Shown: in pieces, positions 48,078 to 57,747 of the stretch
Layout of the letters: the number at the start of each line of letters is the position of its first letter
Numbering within the stretch: the stretch's first letter is position 1
From: Gilvimarinus xylanilyticus
GTDB lineage: Bacteria > Pseudomonadota > Gammaproteobacteria > Pseudomonadales > Cellvibrionaceae
Assembly: GCF_024195295.1 (NCBI RefSeq)
Contig: NZ_JAMFTH010000001.1
Location: 1,550,001 to 1,614,000 of the forward strand
Reading direction: 5' to 3'
Length of the DNA: 64,000 nt
Translations under genes and position numbers: made by a program
Notes under the pieces: model-generated
The model's database searches: none
What the model saw: the letters and a program-made list of their open reading frames with translations, nothing else
What the model was told of the DNA's origin: nothing

Positions 48078-49220
48078 TTACCTTACCTCTTGCAAGGCCC
48101 GCTCGGCGACCTGCTGTAAATCTTTACCCAACACTTCATAGCGCCAGCCTGTTAAACGCTGGGGCAGTTCCAGCTGCCCGGCGGCAAAGCTGCGCACCAG
48201 GTGTTCGTACTCTTTTTTGCGAATCAGCAACTCGGGCGGCAAACCGATTTGTTCGGCGCGCTCGCGCACCCAGGCTTTCATGGTTTTCATGGCCGCGCCA
48301 TATTCGCGGGCTAGAGGGGGGGACATTCGGGTGGGCAATTGACTTTCAGGCAGCTCGCGGGCCTGTTGCACCAGCTGCAGCAAATGGTCGCCGTCATCGC
48401 TTAGGGTGCGCTTGGGAATACCTTCAATGCGCCGTAAGCCGGCGTAATCCTCGGGCAGGCGCCGGGCAATTTCGTACAGTGGTTGCTCTTTTAGCAAACG
48501 GTTGCGGGGAATATTCCGCGCCCGCGCCTCTTGCTCGCGCCACAGACACAGCTGTTGCAAGGCGGCCACGCCGCGCGGTGGTAACTTCCAACCTAAGCCC
48601 GCTTTTAAATAGGCCTGGCTTAAATCATTGGGGGCGGCCGCCGCGGCAATCTGGGCATCGCACTCGGCGTGCACCCAGGCAAGGCGCCCCTGCTCTTTGA
48701 GCGTTTTAAGCAACTTGCCGTACACAATTAACAAGTGAGCAACATCAAGCGCTGCGTATTCGGTTTGCGCAACACTTAAGGGTCGAGCCAGCCAATCAGA
48801 GCGAGTCTCGCCTTTGGGAATCTCAATACCCAGCAGCTCGCGCACCAAACCGGCGTAACCCAGCGAATAGCCGCAGCCAGCAAAGGCCGCTGCCACTTGA
48901 GTATCAAACAGGGGGGCGGGCAAGGCGTCCAGCAAGACGGCGAACACTTCCAAGTCTTCTGAGCAGGCATGCAGCACTTTGGTGACACCCGGATTTTGCC
49001 ACAGCTCGACGAGAGGCGAAAAATCGGTGATCGCCTGGGGGTCAATCAAATAGCAGCCATGGCCATCGCCCACCTGGATTAAACCGGCAATGGGATAGAA
49101 GGTATCGCTGCGCATAAATTCGGTATCCACGGCAATGGCCGCCTGCCCCGACCAGCGCTCGCACAGCTGTCGTAGTGTTTCGTTATCGTCGACCCAGGTG
49201 GGCTCGGTAGGAATGTGCAT
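48078..49220 (-). CDS. rnd: ribonuclease D
   Basis: A 3'-5' exoribonuclease that trims tRNA and other small RNAs. The DEDD catalytic residues are placed as expected: Asp32 and Glu34 in VDTEFMRSDTFYP, Asp in HACSEDLEVF near 87, and YAALDVAHLL near 150. One HRDC domain follows (about 205-290) and a second helical region after that. The 380-residue length matches the family. It lies eight bases after recR on the same strand. Confidence 0.95.
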   Translation of the reverse strand: MHIPTEPTWVDDNETLRQLCERWSGQAAIAVDTEFMRSDTFYPIAGLIQVGDGHGCYLIDPQAITDFSPLVELWQNPGVTKVLHACSEDLEVFAVLLDALPAPLFDTQVAAAFAGCGYSLGYAGLVRELLGIEIPKGETRSDWLARPLSVAQTEYAALDVAHLLIVYGKLLKTLKEQGRLAWVHAECDAQIAAAAAPNDLSQAYLKAGLGWKLPPRGVAALQQLCLWREQEARARNIPRNRLLKEQPLYEIARRLPEDYAGLRRIEGIPKRTLSDDGDHLLQLVQQARELPESQLPTRMSPPLAREYGAAMKTMKAWVRERAEQIGLPPELLIRKKEYEHLVRSFAAGQLELPQRLTGWRYEVLGKDLQQVAERALQEVR

Positions 49221-49228
49221 AAGCTCGC

Positions 49229-49822
49229 TTATAGCGTGCGACGGCTGGAAAAGGCGTGAGCCAGGGTGCCGCCATCGATGTATTCAAGCTCGCCGCCCAA
49301 GGGCACCCCATGCGCAATGCGCGATACGGTAATGCCGGCGCGTCGAGCGCGTTCGCTGATGTAGTAGGCGGTGGCCTCCCCTTCCACGGTAGGGTTGGTG
49401 GCGAGAATAATCTCGCTGACCGGTTCGGCGTCTAACAGCGTCATTAACTGATCAATGCCGATATCTTCCGGCCCCACGCCATCGATGGGCGATAAGTGCC
49501 CGAGCAGGACAAAGTATTTACCCTGATAACTGCCGGCCTGTTCAATGGCCAGCACATCGGCGGGAGTCTCTACCACGCACAGGAGTGTGTTGTCGCGCCG
49601 CTCGTTACTGCACACCCCACACAAAGGTTGTTCGGTTAGGGTGCGGCAACGCTGGCAGCGGGCCACGCCCTCGACCGCGCGACTCAGGCAATCGGCCAGC
49701 CGGGTCGCGCCGCCGCGATCATGCTCTAACAGTTGCATGGCCATGCGCTGAGCCGACTTGGGGCCCACCCCCGGCAGACAGCGCAGCGCTTGCATTAACT
49801 CATCAATTAAGGGGCTGAACAT
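49229..49822 (-). CDS. recR: recombination mediator RecR
   Basis: Loads RecA at gaps as part of RecFOR. The 197 residues give the helix-hairpin-helix ([16 protein letters not shown]), the four-Cys zinc motif ([16 protein letters not shown]), the Toprim domain with [13 protein letters not shown], and the C-terminal [16 protein letters not shown]. It is the third gene of the conserved dnaX-ybaB-recR cluster. Confidence 0.97.
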   Translation of the reverse strand: MFSPLIDELMQALRCLPGVGPKSAQRMAMQLLEHDRGGATRLADCLSRAVEGVARCQRCRTLTEQPLCGVCSNERRDNTLLCVVETPADVLAIEQAGSYQGKYFVLLGHLSPIDGVGPEDIGIDQLMTLLDAEPVSEIILATNPTVEGEATAYYISERARRAGITVSRIAHGVPLGGELEYIDGGTLAHAFSSRRTL

Positions 49823-49836
49823 ACTCGCCTTAGCCG

Positions 49837-50160
49837 TTAAAACGGCATTTTAAAGCCCGGGGGCATCCCCATGCCCGAGGTCATCTCGGACATTTTATCT
49901 TTGCTGTTGCTCTCCACCCGGCGCACGGCATCGTTCACCGCGGCGGCCAGTAGGTCTTCCAGCATTTCTTTGTCTTCACCCATCAGGCTGTCGTCGATCT
50001 TTACGCTTTTTACGTCGTGGCGTCCGGTCATAATCACCGAAACCATTCCCGCGCCAGCTTGGCCTTCAACCTCGGCATTGGCCAGCTCTTCCTGCATCTT
50101 TTGCATGCGCTCTTGCATCTCTTGCGCCTGCTTCATTAAATCGCCCATGCCTTTCATCAT
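49837..50160 (-). CDS. ybaB: YbaB/EbfC family nucleoid-associated protein
   Basis: A 107-residue DNA-binding protein. It has the N-terminal helical region [20 protein letters not shown], the central strand part [17 protein letters not shown], and an amphipathic helix [14 protein letters not shown]. The place between dnaX and recR is the usual one. Confidence 0.95.
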   Translation of the reverse strand: MMKGMGDLMKQAQEMQERMQKMQEELANAEVEGQAGAGMVSVIMTGRHDVKSVKIDDSLMGEDKEMLEDLLAAAVNDAVRRVESNSKDKMSEMTSGMGMPPGFKMPF

Positions 50161-50180
50161 GGTGTCACCTCTTTAATCGG

Positions 50181-52199
50181 TTAGGAATCTACCGGCTGAA
50201 CCGATTCGATATTCAGCTCGGCGGAAAAATGTTCAATCAGTTGCTGCACTATGGGGTCAGACTTAACCGCTTCAACCGCTTGGGCCAGTCGCTCGCTGCG
50301 TTTGCGCGTGGCAATTTGCGCCGGGGTCTCAGTATTGACGGCGCCCGGCTGAATCAGCGCGCGCACCGGCTCGCCAAAGTAATCACTCAGGGCATCGGCC
50401 AAGCGCTGCTGCTGGCCATCGCCAAACAGGCTGCTGTTGTTTTCATCCAGAATAAAATTCAACTGGTTGTGCTCACGGCCAATTAACTCACAGTTAGCGG
50501 CAATGTTTTTCACCACCCCGCCCACGTCCAGCCCCAGAAAAATCTGCGGCCAGGTGTGGGGCGCAGTATCGGCCAAGCTGACTTTGGCTACCGGCTCTTT
50601 CGCAGCGGGCGCTGGGACCGGAGCCTTGGGTTCTGGAGCCGGCTCTGGCTCAGCGGGCGCGGTTTGCTCCAGCACCTGGGCGAGCGCTGCCGCCGGGCCG
50701 GGCTCGGGCGGGGCCGGCTCGGCAGGGGCATACTCCTCGGGCTCGCCCATATTCGGTGGTGCCTCATCCCAGGGGGGCGGGTCTTCTGGTGCTGACTGGG
50801 TAGGGGCAGGCTGAGGAGGCACAGTCTCAGAGACTGGTACCTCAGCCGGCTCGGGCTGCGCGGCCGCTTGCGGTGCAGTCTGTGCCGCGGTGGGCTCGTC
50901 GGCGCCTGACGCCGGTTGAGTTTCAGCGCCGGACGCTGGCGCTATTGCAGCGTTTGCATCAGACGGGGTATCAGCAACAGGTGATTGCTGGGGTGCCCCA
51001 GCCGGGGGATGGGCTGACACATCGGCGGATGCCTGCGCGGATTGCGGCGCCGGTGTCGGCTTAGCCGCCTGCCCCTGATCGGCCGAGAGAGTGCGGGTGG
51101 GAATATCCGTCACACCTTGAGGCCTAAAGGCCAGCATGCGCAGCAGCACCATTTCAATGCCCGCACGCGGATCGGGCGCCAGGGGAAGATCGCGCCTACC
51201 TAACAAGCCTGTCTGATAAAACAGCTGGACATCTTCCGGGGGCAACTCCGTGGCCAGCTTCAGCACCTGGTCGCGATCGCCGTGGCTGTTGTCCACCGCC
51301 TCGGGCAGGGCCTGGCCAATGGCAATACGATGCAAAATAGACAATAAATCGGCCAGAGCGGCGGCAAAATCCGGTGCATGCTCGGCCATTTGCGCCACCG
51401 CTTCCAGTACCGCCTTGCCGTCTCCGGCCACCAGCGCGCGCAAAATATCGTAAACCGCGCTGCGATCAATGGTGCCCAGCATGGCGCGCACTTCGGCCTC
51501 GCTCACCTTGCCCGAGCCAAAGGCAATGGCCTGATCGGTCAAGCTCAGGGCGTCGCGCATACTGCCGTCAGCGGCGCGCCCCAGCTGCCACAGGGCGCTT
51601 TCCTCAAAGGGCACCATCTCGGTTTCCAGCACATGCTTGAGATGGCCAGTGACCATTTCCGGGGTCATATTCTTTAAATTGAACTGCAGACAGCGCGATA
51701 AAATCGTCACCGGCAAACGCTGGGGGTCGGTGGTCGCCAACAGGAATTTAACGTGGGGCGGCGGCTCTTCCAGGGTTTTTAACAGGGCGTTAAACGAATG
51801 GGTGGACAGCATGTGCACCTCATCGATCAGGTACACCTTGTAGCGGCCCCGGGTGGGCGCGTACTGCACGTTTTCCAGCAGCTCACGGGTGTCTTCCACC
51901 TTGGTGCGGCTGGCGGCGTCCACCTCAATCAAGTCCACAAAGCGGTTTTCGGCAATTTCCACACAGGCGGTGCACTGACCACAGGGGGTCGAACTCACAC
52001 CGACTTCACAGTTAAGGCATTTGGCGAGAATACGGGCAATGGTGGTTTTACCCACCCCACGGGTGCCGGTAAACAGATAGGCGTGGTGGAGTCGGTCGTG
52101 GTCCAGCGCATTGACCAGAGCCCTTAGCACATGCTCTTGCCCCACAAGGTCGCGGAATGTGCGGGGACGCCACTTTCGTGCCAGAACCTGATAGCTCAT
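50181..52199 (-). CDS. dnaX: DNA polymerase III subunit tau (and possibly gamma)
   Basis: The clamp-loader subunit, with 672 residues. The AAA+ ATPase has Walker A GTRGVGKTT (Lys51), a zinc-binding set Cys64, Cys73, Cys76 and Cys79, the Walker B IDEVHMLS near 127, and LLATTDPQRLPVTILSRC as the sensor region. Residues ~385-560 are an unusually long Pro/Ala/Glu-rich linker. The C-terminal tau domains begin near 565 (HTWPQIFLGLDVGGVVKN). I found no poly-A slippery heptamer in the linker, so a gamma form by frameshifting is not evident. Confidence 0.95.
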   Translation of the reverse strand: MSYQVLARKWRPRTFRDLVGQEHVLRALVNALDHDRLHHAYLFTGTRGVGKTTIARILAKCLNCEVGVSSTPCGQCTACVEIAENRFVDLIEVDAASRTKVEDTRELLENVQYAPTRGRYKVYLIDEVHMLSTHSFNALLKTLEEPPPHVKFLLATTDPQRLPVTILSRCLQFNLKNMTPEMVTGHLKHVLETEMVPFEESALWQLGRAADGSMRDALSLTDQAIAFGSGKVSEAEVRAMLGTIDRSAVYDILRALVAGDGKAVLEAVAQMAEHAPDFAAALADLLSILHRIAIGQALPEAVDNSHGDRDQVLKLATELPPEDVQLFYQTGLLGRRDLPLAPDPRAGIEMVLLRMLAFRPQGVTDIPTRTLSADQGQAAKPTPAPQSAQASADVSAHPPAGAPQQSPVADTPSDANAAIAPASGAETQPASGADEPTAAQTAPQAAAQPEPAEVPVSETVPPQPAPTQSAPEDPPPWDEAPPNMGEPEEYAPAEPAPPEPGPAAALAQVLEQTAPAEPEPAPEPKAPVPAPAAKEPVAKVSLADTAPHTWPQIFLGLDVGGVVKNIAANCELIGREHNQLNFILDENNSSLFGDGQQQRLADALSDYFGEPVRALIQPGAVNTETPAQIATRKRSERLAQAVEAVKSDPIVQQLIEHFSAELNIESVQPVDS

Positions 52200-52302
52200 G
52201 CCTTCCTCAATATCGCCAATGAAAAGGACCGATTATAGCTTTACCGGCGGCAAATAAACACGGGCAGAGAGAAGATCAGACAAGTAGAAGGGATAATTGG
52301 AG

Positions 52303-52416
<114 letters not shown>

Positions 52417-52494
52417 AGCGACAGAGCTGTCTGTCGAGGCCGCGCATTATCCGCAAGTTGATAGTGCTTTGCAAGGGCGCCGAGGAATTTACCG

Positions 52495-53988
52495 TTAAAA
52501 CCCTAACGGCAAGCCCACCCCCAGCCACACCGCGAACAACAGTGTCCAGGCGCACAGAAACGCCAGCGAATAAGGCAGCATCATCGCGATTAGGGTGCCC
52601 ACCCCAATCCCCGGTCGGTAGCGCGCGGCAAAGGCCAGCACCACCGCGAAATACGGCATTAACGGGGTGATAATATTGGTGACACTGTCGCCAATGCGAT
52701 AGGCCATTTGACTCTGTTCGGGCGCCACCCCGAGCAGCAGCAACATGGGCACAAACACCGGTGCCAGCAGACCCCACTTGGCCGAGGCACTGCCCACAAA
52801 CAAGTTAATGGCCGCGCTGATCACTATAAACGCGAGCAACAGCACCACCACATTGCCCTCAAAACCCGCCAACAGCTGGGCACCGCTGGCCGCCAGTAAT
52901 TGCCCCAAGCCACTCCAACCAAACCAAGCCACCGCTTGAGCGGCGAAAAACATCAATACCAAATAACCGGCGAGCGACACCATCGCCTGCTCCATACCGC
53001 GAGTCGCCTCGCCGGGTTTATCAAAGCGACCGCTGCGCTTGCCGTACACCCAACCGGCACCGGCGGCGTAAAGGGCAATTAACGGCACCAAAGCCTTTAA
53101 AGCATTTCCCTCGCCCGCCGCCAGGGGCGAGCCTGCGGGCAACACCAGCGCCAGTACCAGTAGCGCAAAACAAACACTAAACCCAAGCACCCACCGCAGC
53201 GCTGGGCCATGGGGTGGAACCGGCGCCTCAAGAGTATCGGCGCCGGCCTCGGTCGGCTCCCGAGTTTCGGTTTGCGCCAGATAGGGGCCGACGATTTTCT
53301 CGCTCACCCACGTACCCACCAACGCCAAAACGGGCGTCGAGAATGCCGTGAAATAGTAATTGGCCGCCACGCTCACTTCGCCCCCAGGCTCGACTAATCG
53401 CAGCGCCTCGCTCGACAGCCCCGCCAACATGACATCCGCCGGACCCAGCAAAAAGTTGGCGCTGTAACCGGCCGACACCCCGGCAAAACAAGCGGCAATA
53501 CCGGCCAAAGGCGAGCGCCCGGCGGCCTTAAAAAGCAAACCGGCCAGCGGAATCAGCAGCACGTAACCCACATCAAAGGCGATATTAGAAACAATACCGG
53601 CCAGCACCACCGCAAAGCTTAACCAGCGATCCGGCAGCGCCATCACCAAGCGCATCAACAAGGCTTGCAAAAGCCCCGCGCGTTCGGCCACCCCCAAGCC
53701 CAGCATGGTCACCAGTACCGCCCCTACCGGAGCAAAACCGGTAAAATTATCCACCGCATGGGTCAGCGCCCAGCGCAGCCCCTCGGCCGATAACAAGCTG
53801 CGCGCCGCAAGCACCCGCTCGCTGCCAGGCGCGCTTAACTGCCAATTCAGGTGCGCTGCCAGCGCTGAGGCCAACGCAATAATCACCGCCAAGCCCACAA
53901 ATAAAGTGACCGGCGCGGGCAAGCGGTTGCCCAGTTTCTCCAGCGCGCTTAAGCGCCGTATCCAAAAACTGTCATTTTGTGCTGGCAT
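52495..53988 (-). CDS. AbgT family transporter
   Basis: A 497-residue membrane protein of the AbgT family, with about 11 to 13 hydrophobic segments. The family wording is seen in the N-terminal RLSALEKLGNRLPAPVTLF, in NFTGFAPVGAVLVTMLGLGVAERAGL near 82, in a hairpin region near 150, and in NLFVGSASAKWGLLAPVFVPMLLLLG near 405. AbgT members import p-aminobenzoyl-glutamate or export sulfonamides. No abgAB hydrolase is nearby, so import for folate salvage is less certain. Confidence 0.92.
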   Translation of the reverse strand: MPAQNDSFWIRRLSALEKLGNRLPAPVTLFVGLAVIIALASALAAHLNWQLSAPGSERVLAARSLLSAEGLRWALTHAVDNFTGFAPVGAVLVTMLGLGVAERAGLLQALLMRLVMALPDRWLSFAVVLAGIVSNIAFDVGYVLLIPLAGLLFKAAGRSPLAGIAACFAGVSAGYSANFLLGPADVMLAGLSSEALRLVEPGGEVSVAANYYFTAFSTPVLALVGTWVSEKIVGPYLAQTETREPTEAGADTLEAPVPPHGPALRWVLGFSVCFALLVLALVLPAGSPLAAGEGNALKALVPLIALYAAGAGWVYGKRSGRFDKPGEATRGMEQAMVSLAGYLVLMFFAAQAVAWFGWSGLGQLLAASGAQLLAGFEGNVVVLLLAFIVISAAINLFVGSASAKWGLLAPVFVPMLLLLGVAPEQSQMAYRIGDSVTNIITPLMPYFAVVLAFAARYRPGIGVGTLIAMMLPYSLAFLCAWTLLFAVWLGVGLPLGF

Positions 53989-54065
53989 TGTGATTTCTTC
54001 CCACTTGATTTTACTTACAGCGCCACCACATCAGTGACTACACACATTTAACGATGGAGAACACT

Positions 54066-54563
54066 ATGGCCACGGTTACTTTGAAAGGCAATCCTATCAA
54101 TACCAATGGCGACCTGCCCGCCTCGGGCCAAAACGCCCCGGCCTTTACTCTGGTAAAAGCCGATTTGAGCGAGCTGAACCTGAGCGATATGAAAGGCCAA
54201 AAAGTGGTTTTAAACATTTTCCCCAGTGTCGACACCCCTACTTGCGCCCAATCAGTGCGCACCTTTAATGAAAAAGCCAGCAGCCTGGACAACACCACGG
54301 TGGTTTGTGTATCCCACGACCTGCCCTTCGCCCAGGCACGCTTTTGCGGCGCCGAAGGGTTGGACAATGTAGTTACCGGCTCGGCCTTTCGCTCGGATTT
54401 TGCCGACCAATATGGTGTAAAGCTGGTTGACGGCCCGCTGGCCGGCGTGACCGCCCGCGCCGTGGTGGTGATTAACGAAAACGGCCAGGTCAGCTACACC
54501 CAGCTGGTCTCTGAAGTGGCGGACGAGCCGGATTACGACGCCGCACTGAAAGCATTAGCTTAA
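54066..54563 (+). CDS. tpx: thiol peroxidase
   Basis: An atypical 2-Cys peroxiredoxin that reduces hydrogen peroxide and lipid peroxides via thioredoxin. The 165 residues have the peroxidatic Cys60 in [10 protein letters not shown] and the resolving Cys94 in ARFCGAEG. A third Cys81 lies in VVCVSHD, which is also seen in other members. The ATG at 54066, behind GGAG, gives the normal N terminus [10 protein letters not shown] strong terminator follows at 54572. Confidence 0.97.
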   Translation: MATVTLKGNPINTNGDLPASGQNAPAFTLVKADLSELNLSDMKGQKVVLNIFPSVDTPTCAQSVRTFNEKASSLDNTTVVCVSHDLPFAQARFCGAEGLDNVVTGSAFRSDFADQYGVKLVDGPLAGVTARAVVVINENGQVSYTQLVSEVADEPDYDAALKALA

Positions 54564-54571
54564 CCCCCTTC

Positions 54572-54603
54572 GCCGGTGGCCTCTGTCACCGGCACTTTTT
54601 TTC
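54572..54603 (+). terminator. intrinsic terminator after tpx
   Basis: A perfect 7-bp stem GCCGGTG/CACCGGC with an 8-base loop, followed by AC and a run of seven or more T. It begins nine bases past the tpx stop. Confidence 0.9.
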
Positions 54604-54652
54604 AATCAGCTGAGTGGTATCATAGGCGCCCCCTCAACTGTATGGCCTCACT

Positions 54653-55501
54653 ATGCTGCTATTTGTCGACAACCTCACCAATGTGGATTTCAGTTACCTG
54701 GACCCGGAGCGTGGTCTGGTCGGCGAAACCTGGCTGGCGAATATTCGCCTGCACGGCGATTTAAATGAACAGAGCATGGTGTGCGACTTTGGCCGGGTTA
54801 AAAAAGTGGTGCGCCACTGGTTAGATACCGAGCTGGACCACCGCCTGGCGGTACCGGCACGCTCACCGCATTTAACCCTTCGCGAGACAGACGACCGACT
54901 GGAACTGACTTGGCAGCTGGACGACGGCAGCCATATTTTTATGAGCAGCCCGCGCCAGGCGGTCGCCCTGGTAGACGCCGAAGTCTTGGATGCCGACTCC
55001 ATTGCCCGCTGGTGCGAAACCCAGCTGGAAATCGCCTTTGCACAAAAGCTGGAAAAGTTAGAATTAGATTTCTCCACCGAGACCATTGACGGCGCCTTTT
55101 ATCACTACAGCCACGGCCTTAAAAAACACGATGGCAACTGCCAGCGCATTGCCCATGGTCACCGCTCGCGCATTGATATCTGGCAAGACGGCGACAAAGC
55201 CCCGACGCTGGAGAAACACTGGGCCGAACTGTGGCGCGATATATACATCGGTACCCGCGAAGATATTTTGCACGCGGTTACCTTGGATGGGGTAGATTAT
55301 CTGGAGTTTACCTACCAGGCCCCTCAGGGCGAGTTCACCCTGCGCCTGCCGCAGGCGCGCTGCTACTTGATCGATACTGACACGACGGTGGAATGTTTAG
55401 CCCAGCATATCGCCGCGGAAACCGCCCGCGCGCACCCCAACACGGATCTGCGCATTCGCGCCTACGAGGGCATCAATAAAGGGGCCGAGGCCTATCGTTA
55501 G
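54653..55501 (+). CDS. tandem 6-carboxytetrahydropterin synthase-like protein
   Basis: A 282-residue protein with two PTPS/QueD-like parts. The first (about 1-120) has VDFSYLDPERGL and VCDFGRVKKVVRHWLDTELDHRL, the latter typical of QueD. The second (about 135-280) has AFYHYSHGLKKHDGNCQRIAHGHRS, where the zinc His residues and the active-site Cys are seen. Normal QueD has about 120 residues, so this is a fused or duplicated form. The substrate may be a pterin or a queuosine intermediate, but that is not certain. Confidence 0.8.
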   Translation: MLLFVDNLTNVDFSYLDPERGLVGETWLANIRLHGDLNEQSMVCDFGRVKKVVRHWLDTELDHRLAVPARSPHLTLRETDDRLELTWQLDDGSHIFMSSPRQAVALVDAEVLDADSIARWCETQLEIAFAQKLEKLELDFSTETIDGAFYHYSHGLKKHDGNCQRIAHGHRSRIDIWQDGDKAPTLEKHWAELWRDIYIGTREDILHAVTLDGVDYLEFTYQAPQGEFTLRLPQARCYLIDTDTTVECLAQHIAAETARAHPNTDLRIRAYEGINKGAEAYR

Positions 55502-55574
55502 CGGCGAACCACCTGCCCAACCTAAATCGACGCTTTTACTGCGTCTGCCCTGGCTCATCCTCGCCTGGGCGAGC

Positions 55575-55892
55575 TTGTTCTTGGGCATGCTTGGGGCCTT
55601 CTTTCCGGTACTGCCCACAGTGCCATTTTTGCTCGTCGCCGCCTGGGCAGCCTCACGCGGCTCGCCGCGATTACACCGCTGGCTCTATCGCCACCGAACC
55701 TTTGGCCCAACCTTAAAAGCCTGGCACGACCACAAAGCCGTGCCCCGCTACGCCAAACGCCTGACCCCGCTGCTCTTGCTGGGCAGCTTGGCCATTATGT
55801 TTCTGGTCGGCGCTAATCTCTGGGTGGTAGGCACCTGCGCGGTTATTTTTGTTGGCGTTACCGCCTACCTGTGGAGTCGACCGGATGCCTGA
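55575..55892 (+). CDS. DUF454 (YbaN) family membrane protein
   Basis: A small inner-membrane protein with the family core FLGMLGAFFPVLPTVPFLLVAAWAASRGSPR and two more hydrophobic segments near the end. The only standard start in frame is TTG at 55575, yet related proteins have about 12 to 15 residues before the conserved GxLGxxxPxLP, and the upstream codons here (RLPWLILAWAS) are clearly of the same membrane segment. A non-standard start (CTG at 55539 or 55545) or one overlapping the preceding gene is therefore likely. The function is unknown. Confidence 0.78.
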   Translation: MFLGMLGAFFPVLPTVPFLLVAAWAASRGSPRLHRWLYRHRTFGPTLKAWHDHKAVPRYAKRLTPLLLLGSLAIMFLVGANLWVVGTCAVIFVGVTAYLWSRPDA

Positions 55893-55910
55893 ACATGGCG
55901 CAGCGGCGGG

Positions 55911-56834
55911 CTACTCGTAAAAGCTGTCTTCACCTTCGGGCCGGGTTTTAAAGCGCTTCTGGGCCCAAAAATATTGCTCGGGCGCCTTGGCAATCTCGCT
56001 TTCCATAAAGCTTGCGATGCGCTGGGTGTCCGCTACCTCATCGCCGCTGGGGAAGTTTTCAAACGGCGGATGAATCACCACATCATAGCCGGTACCATCG
56101 TCGCGGCGAAACTGGGTAAAGGGAATCACCCGGGCTTTTCCCAATGCGACAATTTTACTGGTGGCGGTAATCATCGCGGTGGGAACCCCAAAAAAGTCGA
56201 CAAATACGCTGTTTTTGGGGCCCAGATCGCGATCAGGCGCATACCATACCGCACGCCCACGGCGCAGATGCGCGATCACGGTGCGAATACTATCGCGGGG
56301 AATAGCGATACCGGTTTTGCAGTAGGTTTCGCGCCCCTTGCGCTGCAAGTAATCGTACACTGCATTGCTGTGGGGGCGGTAGAGTCCATCGTATTCGGTG
56401 TGGCAACCCAAGAACGCACTGCCGATATCCAGGGTACTGAAATGTGTGGTCAATAACAGTACGCCCACGCCATCTTCCTCGGCTTGGCGCAAATGCTCGA
56501 CTCCGGTAACGGTGTGTAGTTTGCGCAAGCGCCACTGGGGCCAGAACCAGCCAATACCGGTTTCAAACATAGCCGCCGCCATGGACTCGGCGTTGCGTTT
56601 GAGCAAATCTTCGCGCTCGGCCTCACTCAAATCGGGAAAGCAGTGTTTTAAATTAATGCGCCCGTAGTTGATGCGCTTTTTGTTTAACGCCAACAGCGGT
56701 GCCAGCTTTTTCGCCATCCACATTTGCCATTTATAGGGCAGCTGCGCCAGTAAAAACCACAGCCCGGCACCTAACCAAAACAGCCAGTAACGCGGGTGCA
56801 GCAGCGCTGCAGAAAAGTGGGTTCGCTTCATCAA
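55911..56834 (-). CDS. lipid A lauroyl/myristoyl acyltransferase (LpxL/HtrB-like)
   Basis: A 307-residue enzyme with an N-terminal membrane span (YWLFWLGAGLWFLLAQLP). The catalytic HxxxxD is HFSTLD near residue 132, followed by GLYRPHSNAVYDYLQRKGR, typical of late acyltransferases, and YAPDRDLGPKNSVFVDFFGVPTA near 205. It adds a secondary acyl chain to lipid A precursors at the inner face of the cytoplasmic membrane. Its ATG overlaps the stop of the YihG-like gene. Confidence 0.92.
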   Translation of the reverse strand: MMKRTHFSAALLHPRYWLFWLGAGLWFLLAQLPYKWQMWMAKKLAPLLALNKKRINYGRINLKHCFPDLSEAEREDLLKRNAESMAAAMFETGIGWFWPQWRLRKLHTVTGVEHLRQAEEDGVGVLLLTTHFSTLDIGSAFLGCHTEYDGLYRPHSNAVYDYLQRKGRETYCKTGIAIPRDSIRTVIAHLRRGRAVWYAPDRDLGPKNSVFVDFFGVPTAMITATSKIVALGKARVIPFTQFRRDDGTGYDVVIHPPFENFPSGDEVADTQRIASFMESEIAKAPEQYFWAQKRFKTRPEGEDSFYE

Positions 56835-57727
56835 TGTTTACCTTTATCCGCCTCTGCTTGTTGATCAAGGCGCGTGAGCAGCTCGTCTTTTTCCTGCCAA
56901 ATACCATTCACCCAGCGTTGGAAATGAGTGCGAAACTGAAGGTCGGTATAATTGCCCAGCAACGACGGGTCAATCTCGCGCTCGACGATCACCACGTTAA
57001 TCTCGCCGACCTCGCCTGCCAGATACTGCCAAAAACTGGGGCGCCCTTCGGGGAAATGAATGGTTACATCCAAAAGCGTATGCAAACGCCCCTCCATCGC
57101 CGCTAGGGTAAACGCCAGCCCGCCCGCTTTGGGAATCAGCAGGTTTTTAAACGGCGACTGCTGCGCGGCGTGTTTTTGCGGGGTAAAGCGCGTGCCTTCC
57201 AGGTAGCTGATAATCGTCACGGGCTTATTGCTGTAGCGCTCGCACTGCTTGCGGGTGGTGGCCAAGTCTTTACCGGCCAGGCTGGGGTCGCGGGCAATTT
57301 GCTCTTTGCTGTGACGCCGCATAAAGGGAAAATCCAGCGCCCAAAACGCCATTCCCAGAATCGGAATCCAGGCCAGTGAGGTTTTTAAGAAAAACTTAAA
57401 GTACGGCACCCGACGATTCAGCACCCGCAAGATCACCAGAATGTCCACCCAACTCTGGTGGTTTACCACCAACATAAACCACTCGCGCCGGGCAAAAGTG
57501 TCAGGCCCGTCTACGCTAATCCGGGTTGGCAACAACAACCGCTGATGAAAATTATTGCAGCTGATCCAGGCGCTGGCGGTTTTATCCAACCAGCGCGTTA
57601 ACATGGCTCGCCAGCGGCTGCGATACAGCACCGCCTTGGTCAGGGACAATAAAATCAGGGGCACGCCGATAATCAGCGTGACCAGCACAAACAAACTGAG
57701 GCTGATCAACGCCCGCACATGCCCCAT
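56831..57727 (-). CDS. YihG/PlsC-like acyltransferase
   Basis: A 298-residue membrane acyltransferase of the 1-acylglycerol-3-phosphate type. The hydrophobic N terminus (LISLSLFVLVTLIIGVPLILLSL) is followed by the catalytic NHQSWVDI near 87, FFLKTSLAWIPILG and the acceptor-binding YLEGTRF near 175. In E. coli YihG sets part of the phospholipid acyl make-up. The ATG at 57727 is taken in place of a TTG five codons before. It forms a unit with the LpxL-like gene, which suggests joint tuning of outer- and inner-membrane lipids. Confidence 0.9.
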   Translation of the reverse strand: MGHVRALISLSLFVLVTLIIGVPLILLSLTKAVLYRSRWRAMLTRWLDKTASAWISCNNFHQRLLLPTRISVDGPDTFARREWFMLVVNHQSWVDILVILRVLNRRVPYFKFFLKTSLAWIPILGMAFWALDFPFMRRHSKEQIARDPSLAGKDLATTRKQCERYSNKPVTIISYLEGTRFTPQKHAAQQSPFKNLLIPKAGGLAFTLAAMEGRLHTLLDVTIHFPEGRPSFWQYLAGEVGEINVVIVEREIDPSLLGNYTDLQFRTHFQRWVNGIWQEKDELLTRLDQQAEADKGKH

Positions 57728-57747
57728 TACCGCCACCCGCAAACGCC

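Noticed and set aside
50600-51100. Programmed frameshift site in dnaX
   Set aside because: I looked for an A-rich slippery heptamer followed by a hairpin in the linker and found no run of six A on the coding strand.
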